From: Voacanga thouarsii | Lineage: Eukaryota > Streptophyta > Magnoliopsida > Gentianales > Apocynaceae | Direction: 5' to 3' | NCBI GenBank assembly: GCA_026120185.1 | Contig: JANUWF010002422.1 | Coordinates: 372,001-436,000, forward strand | Length of the DNA: 64,000 bases | Shown: positions 36,740 to 48,877 of the stretch, one piece after another | How the letters are laid out: each line of letters opens with the position of its first letter | Numbering within the stretch: the stretch's first letter is position 1 | The notes under the pieces: model-generated | What the model saw: only the letters and a program-made list of their open reading frames with translations | The model's database searches: none | Told to the model about the DNA's origin: nothing | Made by a program: the position numbers and the translations under genes

Positions 36740-36744
36740 GGAAG

Positions 36745-38179
36745 TTCATCTTGCAACCGGCAGAAGCATGTGGTGGTAAAAAGAATGTCCAGTTGAATTG
36801 TTGGACAACATTTAAAAAGGGGTGTAAGGTCAAAATCAGCCACAATTCACATTCCGTGACTGACCACTTCTACGGGCTGTTTCTAGACTTCTTATGCTTG
36901 AACAACTTTTATTGCTTTCTCATCGACAATCGCCTTTATAAATTCTGCACTAGTACTTGAACAATTTATTTCTTCATTTATCCCCTGTTGATCTATTTGC
37001 CAAAATTTCTACTCTTGCCCATAAGTTTTTGTTTGATCTCTTTACTCTATCCTTCTTGCATTTTAATTGATGACAAAAAGGGAGAAATATGGATTGTGAA
37101 CATATTGCTTGTGAATTATGAATATATTGTGGTTGTATGTTGATTTATAAAAATTATGATTTGAAATTTATGGATTATGATTATAACTGCTCATGAGGAT
37201 GATAAATTCATATGGCTTAAGGTGAATTATGATTATTTATAGCTATGGTTTGAAAATACTGACTGTGAAAAATTGGGTGACTTGATGGAGTCATGGTGGA
37301 GACTATGTTGAGTTATTGATTGTCATGGACCAAGGAGATTGAAGTGTGGATATTGGTTTTATTGTGCATATTGACTGATTGAGATTTGTTTGATGATTTG
37401 ATTCTTGACTATGGTTGTGATTTGTATTCGGATGTTGAGGATATTTATGCTTATGAAAACTTTCTCCTATTGCACAGAAAATTTCTTGTGTTTGAAATAC
37501 CTTGAGAAAGCTAGGTTCAGTTAAAAACCTCTGATCTATTTTTGTGAAAATTTGTTTTTACCTTGCACATACATAGGGGGAGTTTTGGACTCACATTTCT
37601 TCAATCTAAAAAACTAGTCCAAAAATGAGTTTTTTTTAATAGGCTGGCTTCTACCTAATTTTACCGTATTTTAGAAGTCCAAAACCCTATGTCCAAAAAT
37701 GACCTTTTTAAAGGATTAGCCTCTACGACATTTTACCCAATTTTGGATACATATTTGGAAGTCCAAAATTTTGGAATCCAGTCTTAATCTTAAAGCACAC
37801 TTCATAGCTCTATATCTTATGTTCATATATGCACATACCCTTACATCTTATGATTTATCCTCTATACCTCCTAATGTACATATCTATACATTATTCTTGT
37901 GACTAGTATTTGCGGCTATTTCATTGTGAAATAGTCCTTTGATAGAAGGAATGAGGATAAGGAGGTAGGTTAGGCCATAAGCTCATTGAGCCATGTTTAT
38001 GAGTACATGCTTAAATTTTTTATCTTAATTTTGTAAGCACTCTTTGAGTCTTATAATGAGAAAATGCATTTCAGTTAAAAATATTCTTATTTCTCTTAGT
38101 CTAACATGTCCATACTGTACATATCATTATTTTTATATCACAATCCCATCAAGTTTGTCATCACTCAAAAATGGGAGAT
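36745..38179 (+). other. Element B 3' region before the LTR
   Basis: The first about 200 bases may be the end of the env-like frame (79 codons at 36721-36960, with no convincing domain and partly in D2). The rest is AT-rich. Purine tracts ATGACAAAAAGGGAGAA (37068-37084) and AAAAATGGGAGAT (38166-38179) lie before the 3' LTR; the latter is the polypurine primer site. Confidence 0.65.
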
Positions 38180-39478
38180 TGTTAACCCTAAGGGCATTCT
38201 TTTGTGTTTTGACTTATAATAAACATTGATGATGACTAATTTGTGTGATCAATATATGATAGGATATATTCGACCTCAATTCTTCCAAGACATATAAACG
38301 AGATTGCTAAGCAACTCTTGAGCAACGTAATCCAAGAATGGGTAATCAAGTATTAGATAAGCTTAAGAGATTGCATACCAAGAAACTCTTGAGAAGAATC
38401 ATATACTAAGAATCATTTGTTAAGGTATATTGTGTAAATTTCTATGTCTTCTTTACCTTATAATTCAGTTTAATTTTACCTTGAAGTATGAAAATAAAGT
38501 GATTTCTAAAGAGTAAGCTTTCAAATGTTTGGACTGAGTAGTTTGGGTGGCCCAACATCCAAAAACTTCGTCCAAAACTCTGTGAACAGTATCAAAATGT
38601 TTCTGTTTAGAAAAGTGCCATTTTGGACTCATCTTTTGGATGTACCCTCGTCCGATCTTTGAGTCTAAAACTCTGAAAAACTTGACAGCGAGAAATTAGT
38701 CATTTCTAGCCATTAGTGTCTTACTTTTGCTTCTATAAAAGCTTTCAAAACTCGATTTTTAAGTAGATTTTTATGCCATCTCTCTCAAAAACACTCTTAC
38801 ACTTTAGAAAATAAGAATCTCCTTTTTCATTATGCTTCAAAAGTGAAATCAAATTGTTCAAAAGGTAAAAAGGTGTTGGTGCTCATCTGTTTACATATCT
38901 GCTCAAAATTGTGAGCTATATCTGTCTTATTTCTCTAACCCTTTGTATATTAAGGTTGTGGTGTAAAACCTATTTAGGGTAAGCCTTGATTTGTAATTGG
39001 TTGAAAAGTTTGAGTAAAACCAAGTATAGTGATTCTCTTGTGTAATTGGTGTAGATAAACACCATTGAGCTGATTGAGTTTTATAGAGATTTGGTTTAAA
39101 ATCCTTAAGTGTGAGCTTGAGGTAATGGATGTAGATCTTTGAGGATCAAACTACTATAAAAATCTCTTGTTCATCTTTCTTGCATTTATTTCTGAAGACT
39201 TGCGAACCTCTTTGCACAGAGTTTTCAATTATTTGAAGAAATCTTTATGATCCTCACTAACCCATATTTATTATTGTATTGATTGCACATCACTTATCTC
39301 ATATTCTTAAGTTCCTAGATGACTCTTTAAAGCTACACAAAATTCTTTTTTGCATAACCTGTAAACACCACGATCTGTAAAACAAAAGGAGGATTTCGAA
39401 AATTAGATCTTTTTCTGAAAAGTATTTTAAATTTTCTAAAAACCTTATTCATACCCCCCCCCCCCCCAAGGTTTTTTA
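38180..39478 (+). repeat. Element B 3' LTR
   Basis: 1.3 kb from TGTTAACCCTAAGGGC to GTTTTTTA. It has the TATA box CTATAAAAGC near 38740. It carries a run of about 14 C at 39454-39467 where the 5' LTR has five, and the terminal CA has become TA. Confidence 0.92.
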
Positions 39479-39483
39479 ATGTA

Positions 39484-40609
39484 TAATAATGTTGATTCCT
39501 AGAATATATCCAAAAATCAATCTGATAGAGAGTATGTTGGAGTATGAGCCCGTTTTGCTTCTTGAATACTTTCTAATACATTACTCGCGTATGAGAGCAT
39601 GTGATATTGGTCTACTTTTTAAAGGCATGCTAGTATCCATACTGAATGATCCTTGATGTGAATATGGTTGATTATCGTTATAATGTTATATAAGTGATGT
39701 TGATTGCATAGGGGATGAGAATGCTAGACCTTACTTGCTATACTTAGATATTGTGGGTTGAATATGTTGAGATCATTATTACTAACTGATTTATTTAACA
39801 TTTATGAGTGTGTGAAAAGATGATATATAGGTGAGATGAATCTTATAACTTTGAGGGGCATGTTTTAATTTGTTGCTAGGATTGTATCAAGATTCTTTTA
39901 GTATACTTCGATTTTATGTATAGGAAAAGTTGTAATTTTTACATTGCAATCTCTTGTTAAGAAGAGTTGTGTAGGTAGATGATAGAAGAGTATTTCACCT
40001 AGTGGGCTGATTACCCACCAGTATTATGATGTAGGGTTTCACAGTACCCTGTCACGATGCAAAGTTTCGTGACAACCAATTAAGGTTATGATGCAAGGTT
40101 TTATAACTCGGGTTTTATAAACTGAGTAGTTATTTTACCAAATATTTTTATTTGATGAATATTGACAATCTTATCTAATTGGTACCATGAAGTTTGCACC
40201 ACTCAACATTGTTAGAATTGCTTTGTAAATGCATGTATTTATTCATGGCACTCTATTCAACACTTGCGTTATGAAAGAGTTTTATAAATCACATGGGCAC
40301 ACATAGGACTTACTGAGAATTTTTTTCTACACATTTCCTCGTCTTGTTTTTAGGGAATACTAGTCTCAATAAGGTAGGAAGTTGTTAGAGATCAAGAACT
40401 TAGATTTTGCTATTATTTGAGTTTTTATTTTAAGAACTTATAACCTCTTGGGATTTCATTTCTGAGACATTTGTACAAGTATTGAAGAGTTGAATTTAAG
40501 TTTTGAATTTATTTCCATTTTTACTCTTGTCTAGTTATAAAGACCCTTAGTCCTGAAGACGGAGTAACATCCCTGACCCTTATGGGTTACCTTGTAGTAG
40601 GGTGTTAGA
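39484..40609 (+). mobile_element. Element A 5' LTR, right part
   Basis: It resumes after the second ATGTA and ends AGGGTGTTAGA (the usual TTACA mutated). It contains the AAAGACCCTTAGTCC block and a decayed form of the terminal hairpin (40560-40576) shared with the two solo long LTRs. Confidence 0.8.
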
Positions 40610-40611
40610 AG

Positions 40612-40623
40612 TGGTATTAGAGA
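40612..40623 (+). other. Primer-binding site of element A
   Basis: TGGTATTAGAGA, two bases downstream of the LTR end, matches 10 of 12 bases of the initiator tRNA-Met site TGGTATCAGAGC. Confidence 0.75.
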
Positions 40624-43050
40624 CTAGGTTTAGGCTATACTTGCATTTATTTGAGACTTATTTCTTTAAGTATTGTGATATATTACTAACCTAAATGTGT
40701 TTTGTATATATAGGATAGTTAGAACACCTACTGCCGCTCGTAGATCCATAACTCGCACTTGTTAGTCTTCCACACCACATCAATATTTTTTTTAGGGGGA
40801 GGGGGGGTTTCCTCTTCTGAGTCATCGAGAGAAGGCTTACTTGATTATAATAGTAGTGATGTTGAGATTGAGCCTGTAGGTAGCTACAACCCTAGTGAGA
40901 TGGATATTGAAGTACCCAAACCCAAGAGAGGATTTAAGGAGGACATGAGAGGATTGTAGAAGAAAACTAAGGTGTAAGAACTTAAAAGAAAAGAAAAAGT
41001 TGAGGAAGACCCTAAGAAGCTAAGTGAAGGGACTAGTACCATGTGGAAGGTTAGATGAAAAAGGATTTCTCACGTAGGTGGGCCTAACTAAGAACATAGG
41101 AGGGTGGTTGGGTAAGCTATAATCAAATAAATGAATGAGTACTACTAGTAGAGAGGTTAAGGAATTTCTTAAGCTTGTTGACCCTGCTGGTAGATATGCA
41201 GAGAAGCTTTGCCCATTCGGCTCTGAAGATTCTATTGATGATTAAAGAGTTGGTGTACTAGAAAAAAAATTACCTAGGATATTTTCGTGATTGGGCATTT
41301 GTGTTTTTTTTTTCTTTTCAAAAAAGCTATGTTTTATGAAATAAAAAAGTGATATTATTTTTAAGTGTTTCAGTAAATGAGTATTTATGTTAGATTATTT
41401 GTTTAAAAACTATGTTTTATGAAATAAAGAATTTGAATATGATGCCTATTTCTTTTAAGAGTTATATATTCATACTTGCAATGAATTCTATTCTATAAAA
41501 TGATTACTTTTGAAAGCTATTTAAGTTTGCATACAACCACTCTATGCGACAAATGCTCATTCTTTTATGTTCTATTACTCAGTTTATGTGTAGCATCATT
41601 TGCATTAGCATTTCCTACTTTCATTCATAATAAGGGTATGAATTTGATATCTATTTCGTTTATGAATTTTATGTTTATGCACGTAATAATTGTTGATTTA
41701 TGAAATAGATACTTTGAAAACTTTCTTATTTTTCTATTTAAACTAGTATGCAATTACTCTATGTAAGGAATACTACATTTCCTTCATGATATGACAATTG
41801 TCTTAGATATAGCACTATGAAAACCATACACTTCTTGCATATATTCATAATGAGGGTTTAACATTGTGACGAAAGGATGTCACCAAGACGAAGAATGGTG
41901 ATCGGCAATAGGAGAGCCTTTAACCTAGAATCAATCACCTTAGAAGACAAAACTGAACAAAACACTGTACAAGACAACATGTTAGAGAATGGAGAAGAGT
42001 AAGGAGTTGGACCTAAAGGACAAGAAGAAGTATCTATAGGCCAAGCCTCCAATAGAATGATAGATCTCTTGGATACTCTATCGAAAAGGAGAACTCTTCG
42101 GGGGAGGATGAAGCCTTGGAACAATTCCTAAAGTTTCAACCACTTGTTTTCTTCCGGGAAGTAGAATAGGATCAGAAGGCAAAATAGTGGATAGAGTAGA
42201 CGGAGAATATATTTTCTACTCCACAGCACCTAGAGAGGTAAATAGTAAAATTTGCGGCCTTCAAGCCAAAAGGCCCAGCACATGACTGGTGACAACAAAT
42301 TCAGGAAGAATGGGAGAGAGCAAATTAGGAATAGATTTGGAGTAAGTTCATGGAAGCATTTAAGGCTGAATATTTCCCCAATGGATTATGGAACAGAAGG
42401 AGGACGAATTTTAGAGTCTGAAACAAGGAAATATGGTGGTGGCTTAGTACGCAACGCAATTCAACGAACTCTCCAAGTATTGCCGGTAGCTGAGAGAAAC
42501 GGAGCAAAACTGAACTTGGTAGTTCATGAAGAAATTAAGATAAGAGCTAAGGAGAACACTAGCACATTTTCCTCCAATGAATTATGCTATTGTGGTGGAG
42601 GTTGCAACTCGAACTAAGAATAAGATAAAAGCAAAATAGTAGCAAAACTCTAAACATAACCGAGCAATTTACCCACTGGAGGCTGGCAAACAACAACAAA
42701 AGAATAGGGGAAAGCAAGCATGGACTGCACCTATTAGAGCTACTACGAGTATAGTGCCTTACCACTATTGTGGCAAAAGAGGGTATGTAAATGGAGACTA
42801 TTAGTTTAGGAAGGAGAATAGGAAGTGCATTAACTGTGGAGATTCTTCACACATAAGGAACAATTGCCCAAGGACCCCAAGAGCCAACTAAGGAAACATC
42901 ACCTTACCTACTTATCTAGCCAATCGAGCTAATACCACTGGGATTTCTGGGAATGAGGAACAAAAAACTCAACTAAAGGCTAGAGTCTTCATACTAGATA
43001 GAAAAGTATTAGGAGCAAACACAAAGAAAAAGAAAGGTATGCCTGCTGTA
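40624..43050 (+). pseudogene. Element A gag, decayed Tekay/Del type
   Basis: Broken frames show an acidic N-terminal part (about 40810-40960). A capsid-like region follows around 42240-42600 with AHDWW, then FPQ, LKQGNMVVA, YATQFNELSKYCR and LAHFPPMNYA in shifting frames. Two adjacent zinc knuckles lie at about 42760-42875: the first has lost its leading cysteine (YHYCGKRGY); the second, CINCGDSSHIRNNC, keeps all four ligands. This arrangement is typical of Tekay/Del-type chromoviral gag. There are many stops. Confidence 0.7.
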
Positions 43051-43464
43051 TAAAGATATTAAGTAGATGTTGTGATTAATCCTAGTCCTACATATTACTA
43101 TAAGCGTTATGCATATCAATTGAGATGGGAGGAATCAAAATTACAAGAGTAACGGGTTCACTATGGACGAAATACAGCTAGGGCATATAGGAAGGAATCT
43201 GGAAAATTATCTACAAATAGTTTACAAGAGCAAAATAGTACTACTAATCCAACCTGATCAAAACATATTAGATTCCAGCAGCAGGAATTGACAATAGTTC
43301 ATATGATGAATTGACGTACAATAAAGGCTAGTGGGTATCCTTTAATGTGGTATATTAAATATCATTGGGAGGCAATAATTGTTGGGTGGAGAAGAAACCC
43401 TTGAATCGCTCTAAAGTAACGACACTGTGAATTTTAGGGGAAAATTCCTTTAAAATGAGAAAGA
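43051..43464 (+). other. Element A remnant between gag and 3' LTR; pol absent
   Basis: No RT, RNase H or integrase motif can be read between the zinc knuckles and the 3' LTR, only about 600 bases in all. It ends with the purine-rich TTTAAAATGAGAAAGA before TGTGAAACCCC. The element is either internally deleted or a gag-only derivative. Confidence 0.7.
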
Positions 43465-45031
43465 TGTGAAACCCCACCCTAAGCTACTCTTGAAAATAAG
43501 GGGAATGCATGCATTACATTTTTACATGTCCATTTTATGTGCTTGATACACACACATACACACACACACACACACACACATGCCTTGAGTAAAGTTTATT
43601 GCTTAACCTAGGTAGTACTAAGTTGCTATATTTGTTTAGCTTGCATTTACCCTTTTTATATGTATATGAGAAGAATTTAATTGTAGGATGATAATATGTA
43701 TGGGTTTTAGGATAATTAGGGAACATACAAGAGTATTATGGGGTATTGGTAGGAGTGTTGGAATTCTAGTTGGACATTAGGGTTCGAATGTTACCTTCAA
43801 CATGAATACTATATTTATTTCCTCTCCCTATTCCTCTTGGCCGGTTTTCTTCACTCTATATATAGTCGCCATTTCCCTTTAAGGATAGGGGAATATTCTT
43901 CCTAGGGAAAATTATTCTGAATCTCCTTCATTCTTTAACATATTCTTATTTCCTTTTATATCCTGGCCTCCATTTTTGTTTCATCCACTATGGTAGCCGG
44001 TCCAATCAAGCTCCAATGCTCTTAATTACTCATTAAATTTGGCAACAAGAATGGTGGGATATATCTTTTACCAAAGCTGGAATTTCCTTTTCCTTTTTCT
44101 ATAGAATTTGGAAATAGAAACTCCTAGAAATAGTATTCTCATTTCCTTTCTAATTATAATCTTATCCTATATGCTTTCCTACTATATTCTTATTTCTATA
44201 CCTAAAATAAGCTGCCATTCTTTCTCTTGTACTCAATACGGTAGCAGGCCACACCATCCATAAGTTCTACCATTTAACACTAAAATGGCAACTAAAATAA
44301 TTGGAAGTTGTTTCTTGCCATAGCTAGATTATTTTTTCCAAAATTCCCATTCTTTTGAAATTTGAACTCCAAGACTTACTCTATTAATCTGCCAACTGAA
44401 TTAGGCCAAGATTAGAGTTAATTAGCTCCTTGCTTTCAGCCAAAACTACATGCCCTCTCTTCTTTCTTTAGTCTAGCCAAATTTAGGGAAGTACCTCAGC
44501 GAAAAGAAAGCTTCCAATTTCATTTTAAGTAAGCAGCTTTTCATCAGCACCTTCTTTCTTCAAATAAAGTAAAGTACCAATTATTCGTTTATTCAAAATT
44601 CAAACTATTCCTATTACTTTTCCCTCCCTCTTGCATGAAACACTTTGATCAATTCAGCAAGAGGAATTTGGCCAAGCTAATATTCTCTTAGCACACAAAC
44701 TGAGACAACTAACACACATATCAAAGCTGTTCAACCTCACCCATCAAGTAACCATAAATAACCATTTTACAAAGAAGAACCTTATTTTACCCTCTTATTT
44801 CTTTACTCTCTCAATAGAAATACTCACACACAAAGGCCATTCGCCCTCCCTAAACTCTAACAAGACCGAAACAGTCTCCTTACTCAACAAGATCATAGTG
44901 CCTCTCAAAACCAAAACACACCCTTGCCACACTTAACAACTTTCGGCCTCACCCCTCTCTTTCATTCTTCTAACTTTTTCTCATACGAACTAAACACACA
45001 GATCATTTTCCCTCAAGGCCGACACTCCCTT
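43465..45031 (+). mobile_element. Element A 3' LTR, truncated by element E
   Basis: It opens TGTGAAACCCCACCC and follows the 5' LTR through its CGGCC-rich, CT-rich part up to GACACTCCCT. There the sequence switches to TGATGCG of element E, whereas the 5' copy continues CATCTTGTTC (16390). The missing remainder should lie beyond the right edge of the window. A CTCTATATATAG TATA-like site is at about 43852. Confidence 0.8.
43547..43581. repeat. (CA)n microsatellite in element A 3' LTR
   Basis: About 32 bases of CA with one interruption; the 5' LTR has TATGTGTGTGTGTG at the equivalent site (about 14957). Confidence 0.9.
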
Positions 45032-46107
45032 TGATGCGTTTCACATGCATTGAAAATAATATAAACAATCCACAAAAATCAAGTTTTACAAATAAAATGC
45101 TAAGCAATAAAACTACACATACAGGCAAGTATACCCATTGCATAGTCTAAGAAATAACAAGTATCGAATCAACGAAAAATTAGTAGTTACCACTACTTTG
45201 CTCTAATATTACTGTCTAGACAAAATGAATAAAGAGATCAAGTAAATACAACTAAATAAACTACTATAATAAAGAGAATATCAGACCTATGCGAGAAAAG
45301 TCACAAGGATCCTCAAAGAGTAAGAATATGGAAAGGCTATGTAAACGAAAAAATTTCCCCAAAACATGTCAAGTAAAGAGTAATCACTGCGTTCATCAAA
45401 TCCCAACTATAGCACTGGTATGAGTTTTCAATAATAAATCTCACTCTTTCTCAAGTTAATCAAATGAAAACAAATATTGGACCAATTAATTTGTTGTTCA
45501 ACTCCTAACAACATCTCTTGAAATCATTAGGAGCGAACCAATCAATTGAATAAACCAATCAAGCCTAAACAATCAATCCAACACAATAATGCCCTAAGTA
45601 GTTAAATGTAAGAATAGAATTTAATAAATCATAATAACAACTCAATACAAGAACATAAATTAGGGTTTATCCTTCAAATACCATTAAAACCATATAAACA
45701 TTAACATTGGTAAAGTATAATACAAAGAAGAAGAAAGCACTTCACTCATAGATAAGATCTTAAATTCTTTCTTTCTTGGATTCCTTCCACAACCCCTTCT
45801 TCTTCTCCATGATTCCCCAAGATCCTCCATTTTTTGGTGTTTTTTTAGCCCCCTAAGGGATATTTTTGTTGCTAGCCAAACAAAGACGAGTTTTTAGGGT
45901 TTATAATGCTGTTTATATAGTGTACAATAAAGAAGACTTGAAAAAATTGCATAAATGCACAAATCCATGCAAGTGGGTGGCCTAAGGAAGTTACTTCCTT
46001 AGACTGCCTTGTTTTTGGACATATAGGCGGCCTAGGGAAGTTCCGCTTCCCTGGGCTACCTGGTTGCATATTTTTTCTTATTTCATTTTCTTCCCAGATG
46101 GCCTAAG
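45032..46107 (-). mobile_element. Element E LTR, left part (minus orientation)
   Basis: On the plus strand it begins TGATGCGTTTCACATGC, the reverse of a ...GCATCA LTR end. It shares the ACACATACAGGCAAGTATACC block with the Athila-like LTRs, so it is a related family. On the minus strand a TATA box (TATATAAAC, about 45911-45919) has GC-rich inverted repeats upstream (about 45975-46075, for example CCTAAGGAAG with CTTCCTTAG). It is cut at 46107 by element F and resumes at 61034. Confidence 0.7.
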
Positions 46108-46943
46108 TGATGTGTGTTTTTTAGTGTAAAAAATATTACCAACCACACATACGGGTAAGTATACCCATCGTATAGTATAAAGAATAGCAAGTATCGAATT
46201 TATGAAAACTTAGACTCCCACCTTACTTTATCCAAATCTTTATTGTTTAGCCAATAAAATAAAAAAAATAGAAGTAAATAAAATACTAACCTACTATACT
46301 AGAAAAAATCAAGTCACACAAGAAAAGTCACAAGGATAATCAAGGAATGAGAATAATGAGAAAATACATGCAAATAGATAGAAATTCTTGAATACACAAT
46401 AATGATTAACTAACTATTCTCTCAATTAATTATTATTTTGGCATTATAATGGATTAAGGTAGACCCATGCAATCCATGGAATTATTATCTTCTAATTAAA
46501 TTAGTGAACATATTCTGTCTCAACCAATTTACCCAAAAAATGCAATAAAATCAATCCTTACACGAATCCCTATATTCTAGGAGATTTAAGCATGAAATTA
46601 GCCAATGAATCTATATTCTAGCAATCATAAACCAATCTTTAATTATTTAGCCTTTACCCTTAACCTTTTTTTCTTGCAAGTTATGAATTATTAGTATTGA
46701 ATTAATTAGTTGGCCATTCTCTCCTAATATTGTTTTGAAAGTTAATTAGAAGAGAACTAATCAATCCAACAAGACATTATGCACAAGTAATCAAATACCA
46801 AGAATAACAATAAATTGATCCAAGAATTAAAATCAATACAAAATTATGAATCCAAAAGAATATCATCTAAAGACAATTAAAACATTAATCTCAAATTGTC
46901 AACAAATTACAAAGAAGAGAAAAAGAAACCAGTAATAGACAAG
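46108..46943 (-). repeat. Element F 3' LTR, part 1
   Basis: It aligns with 59566-60416 of the 5' LTR (for example CACCCATCGTATAGTATA and ATTCTAGGAGATTTAAGC). It is cut by element G after ACAAG (46939-46943). Confidence 0.9.
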
Positions 46944-47964
46944 TGATGAGACTCTGCTTCATCATGGAGGTCAAGATCAAGGAGGAGGAGGCGTGACCGT
47001 GCAAGGATAAGGACTGATGACAAGATCTAGGACCAAGAAGTTTCAAGATGAATTTCAATTACTCATAAAACTATGCTTGAGGATGCAAGAGGGTTGGAAG
47101 GTTAAGGAAGCTAGTCAAGAACTCATTTTGATGACTATTTAAAAAAGGACTCCAACAAGAACTCAAACCGACAACAAAGACGAACGAAATTTGACCAAAA
47201 GGTGGCCTTCCAGCGGACAACCGGTGCCAGCCTAAGCAGCCTAACCGGTGCTGGCTTCAACCTGCACTGACGGCCTGAAGAACAGCGCGTAACCAGCACC
47301 GACTGTAGAAGCCCTAGCCGGCGCCAGCTCTAGCCTGGGCAGCTGACAGCTGCCCCGCATTTTTTATGTTTTTCTCTGGTTTTCCTCAATTTTAAATGTT
47401 TTGTAAAGACCTATTAAGGCCTTAAATTGTATTAGAACCTCAGGGATCACTTAGCTAGGGTTAGGGTAGTATAAATACAACTTTTAGTGATTTGACACGA
47501 CAATTCACACACCTTATTCAAATTTGAAGAGAGAATCTTGGGAGGCCCTAGCCTTCATGTTCATCGTGTTCAAGACCATGCTTAAGGCCTAGTCCTCCTT
47601 ATGAATGAGTCTATAAAATATTTTGGATAATCCAATATGGTTTCTTTCAATGGGTCTTAATTGATTTGCTCTTCTAAGGTTTGTTTGAATTCTATTACTT
47701 GGGTGCCTATTTTCTCTATTCTTTTATTCTTGTTTGCCTTTGTTGCTTTAAGGATATTGGAGTGAGATTATAGTAGAAATTTCTAATATTCTTGAGGATT
47801 TTTGAAGCCTAGTTCTTCAAGGATTTGATAGAAGGTAGGTTATTAGTTAAATTTCTCCTTTTTGTCTTAAAAAATTCACTATTTTGGTCCCATGGGAAGA
47901 GCTAAATTCATAATCAATTAAACCACTAACATCACCAAGAAAAGCCCACTCAAGATCATATCAA
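46944..47964 (+). repeat. Element G 5' LTR
   Basis: 1.02 kb from TGATGAGACTCTGC to AAGATCATATCA. It contains the LTR-encoded C-terminal pol frame (out of use here), the GC-rich CCGGCGCCAG-type modules at about 47215-47345, and the TATA box TATAAATA at 47470-47477. Confidence 0.93.
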
Positions 47965-47973
47965 AGAGTTTTT

Positions 47974-47985
47974 TGTATTAGAGCA
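47974..47985 (+). other. Primer-binding site of element G
   Basis: TTGTATTAGAGC matches 10 of 12 bases of TGGTATCAGAGC (initiator tRNA-Met). Confidence 0.75.
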
Positions 47986-47990
47986 AGGAA

Positions 47991-48014
47991 AGCTTTGATT
48001 CCAATCAAAGCTTG
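47991..48014 (+). repeat. Perfect 11-bp inverted repeat just after the primer site
   Basis: AAGCTTTGATT, two bases, then its exact complement. It lies six bases downstream of the primer-binding site in the untranslated leader, where retroelement RNAs often carry dimerisation or packaging stem-loops. Function is inferred. Confidence 0.6.
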
Positions 48015-48877
48015 GAAGTAAGAAAAGGAACCCTACAAAGTTGAAGAAAAATAAGAGAAATCTCGTAACTAAAAAACATGCTCCAAAAAGGTCGTGAAAT
48101 CGTTATTATACCTTGATTTTTCTTTGGGAAAATTGCTTCTTGATGTTAATATAATCTTTGTGAATAAATTTTTCTTGTGTTTGTGGTGAAAATTGGCTTG
48201 AATATAGGTGAAAATGTTAGTTGTTCTTAAGTGACGGGATTGCAGCCAATCTGTTTGATAAATGTTCCATGAGAATGCGTTTGGCTATAGTTGGGAACTT
48301 TGATTCTTAATTTTCATTCCTTGAGATATTGGGACTTAGTATATTACTCTATTATTGAATTCTATACTTATTGAACTTAACTTTACTAGTACACACTTGT
48401 GATCATCTTATTCTTCATAATCCTAGTTCTAGTTGTTCTTGTTTCTTCGTTCTTGCTAACTCTTATTTATTTCTTGGTTAGAAGTGTTTCTTTGTGCATC
48501 TAAGTGTTTGTTCTTGTGCTAATTGAGTCCAAATTTCTTGAAATTCTTGATTAAAACTTGTTTACTTAAGGTGCCCCACAAGTGTTTGTTGAAATTCCCC
48601 TAAGACCCCCTAATTGGAAAAATCTATTGATTTGTATGATTCACTAAGTTAGACCAAATCATTAGCTATTAGGGGAGAATTGGGATTGAAAAAGAAGGCT
48701 TAAGTATTGAGAAAAAGGTAAGAGGGTGAACCTATTACTAAAAGAGCCTACGAGAGCAAACACGAGCATGGAGTGACCAACCTTTGAGAGCCAACACACA
48801 AGGAAGCGAAGTGAGGATCTATTTTTCTTTCTAATCTCTTTGTTTTGCAGGTATAAATAAGTAAATATTCCATCACC
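48015..48877 (+). other. Element G untranslated leader
   Basis: AT-rich leader with no readable coding. A TTTTGCAGGTAT sequence (48842-48853) shortly before the gag ATG resembles a splice acceptor. The antisense 153-codon frame at 48662-49123 is the shadow of leader and gag. Confidence 0.5.

Larger units (their letters stand above)
16835..39478 (+). mobile_element. Element B: Sirevirus-like Copia retrotransposon with nested insertions, TSD ATGTA
   Basis: The element runs from TGTTAACCCTAAAGGC to the LTR end at 39478 and is flanked by ATGTA on both sides. Removing the inserted elements (C, D1, D2 and their duplicated target bases) leaves about 10.3 kb. LTRs are about 1.3 kb. Order: 5' LTR, initiator-Met-type primer site, gag, PR-INT-RT-RNaseH, a long env-like region, purine-rich tract, 3' LTR. 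The Copia domain order, 10-kb size, long post-pol coding region and the GATGACAAAAAGGGAGA tract (about 37070) fit the Sirevirus (Maximus/SIRE) clade. All frames are broken, so it is immobile. Confidence 0.85.
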
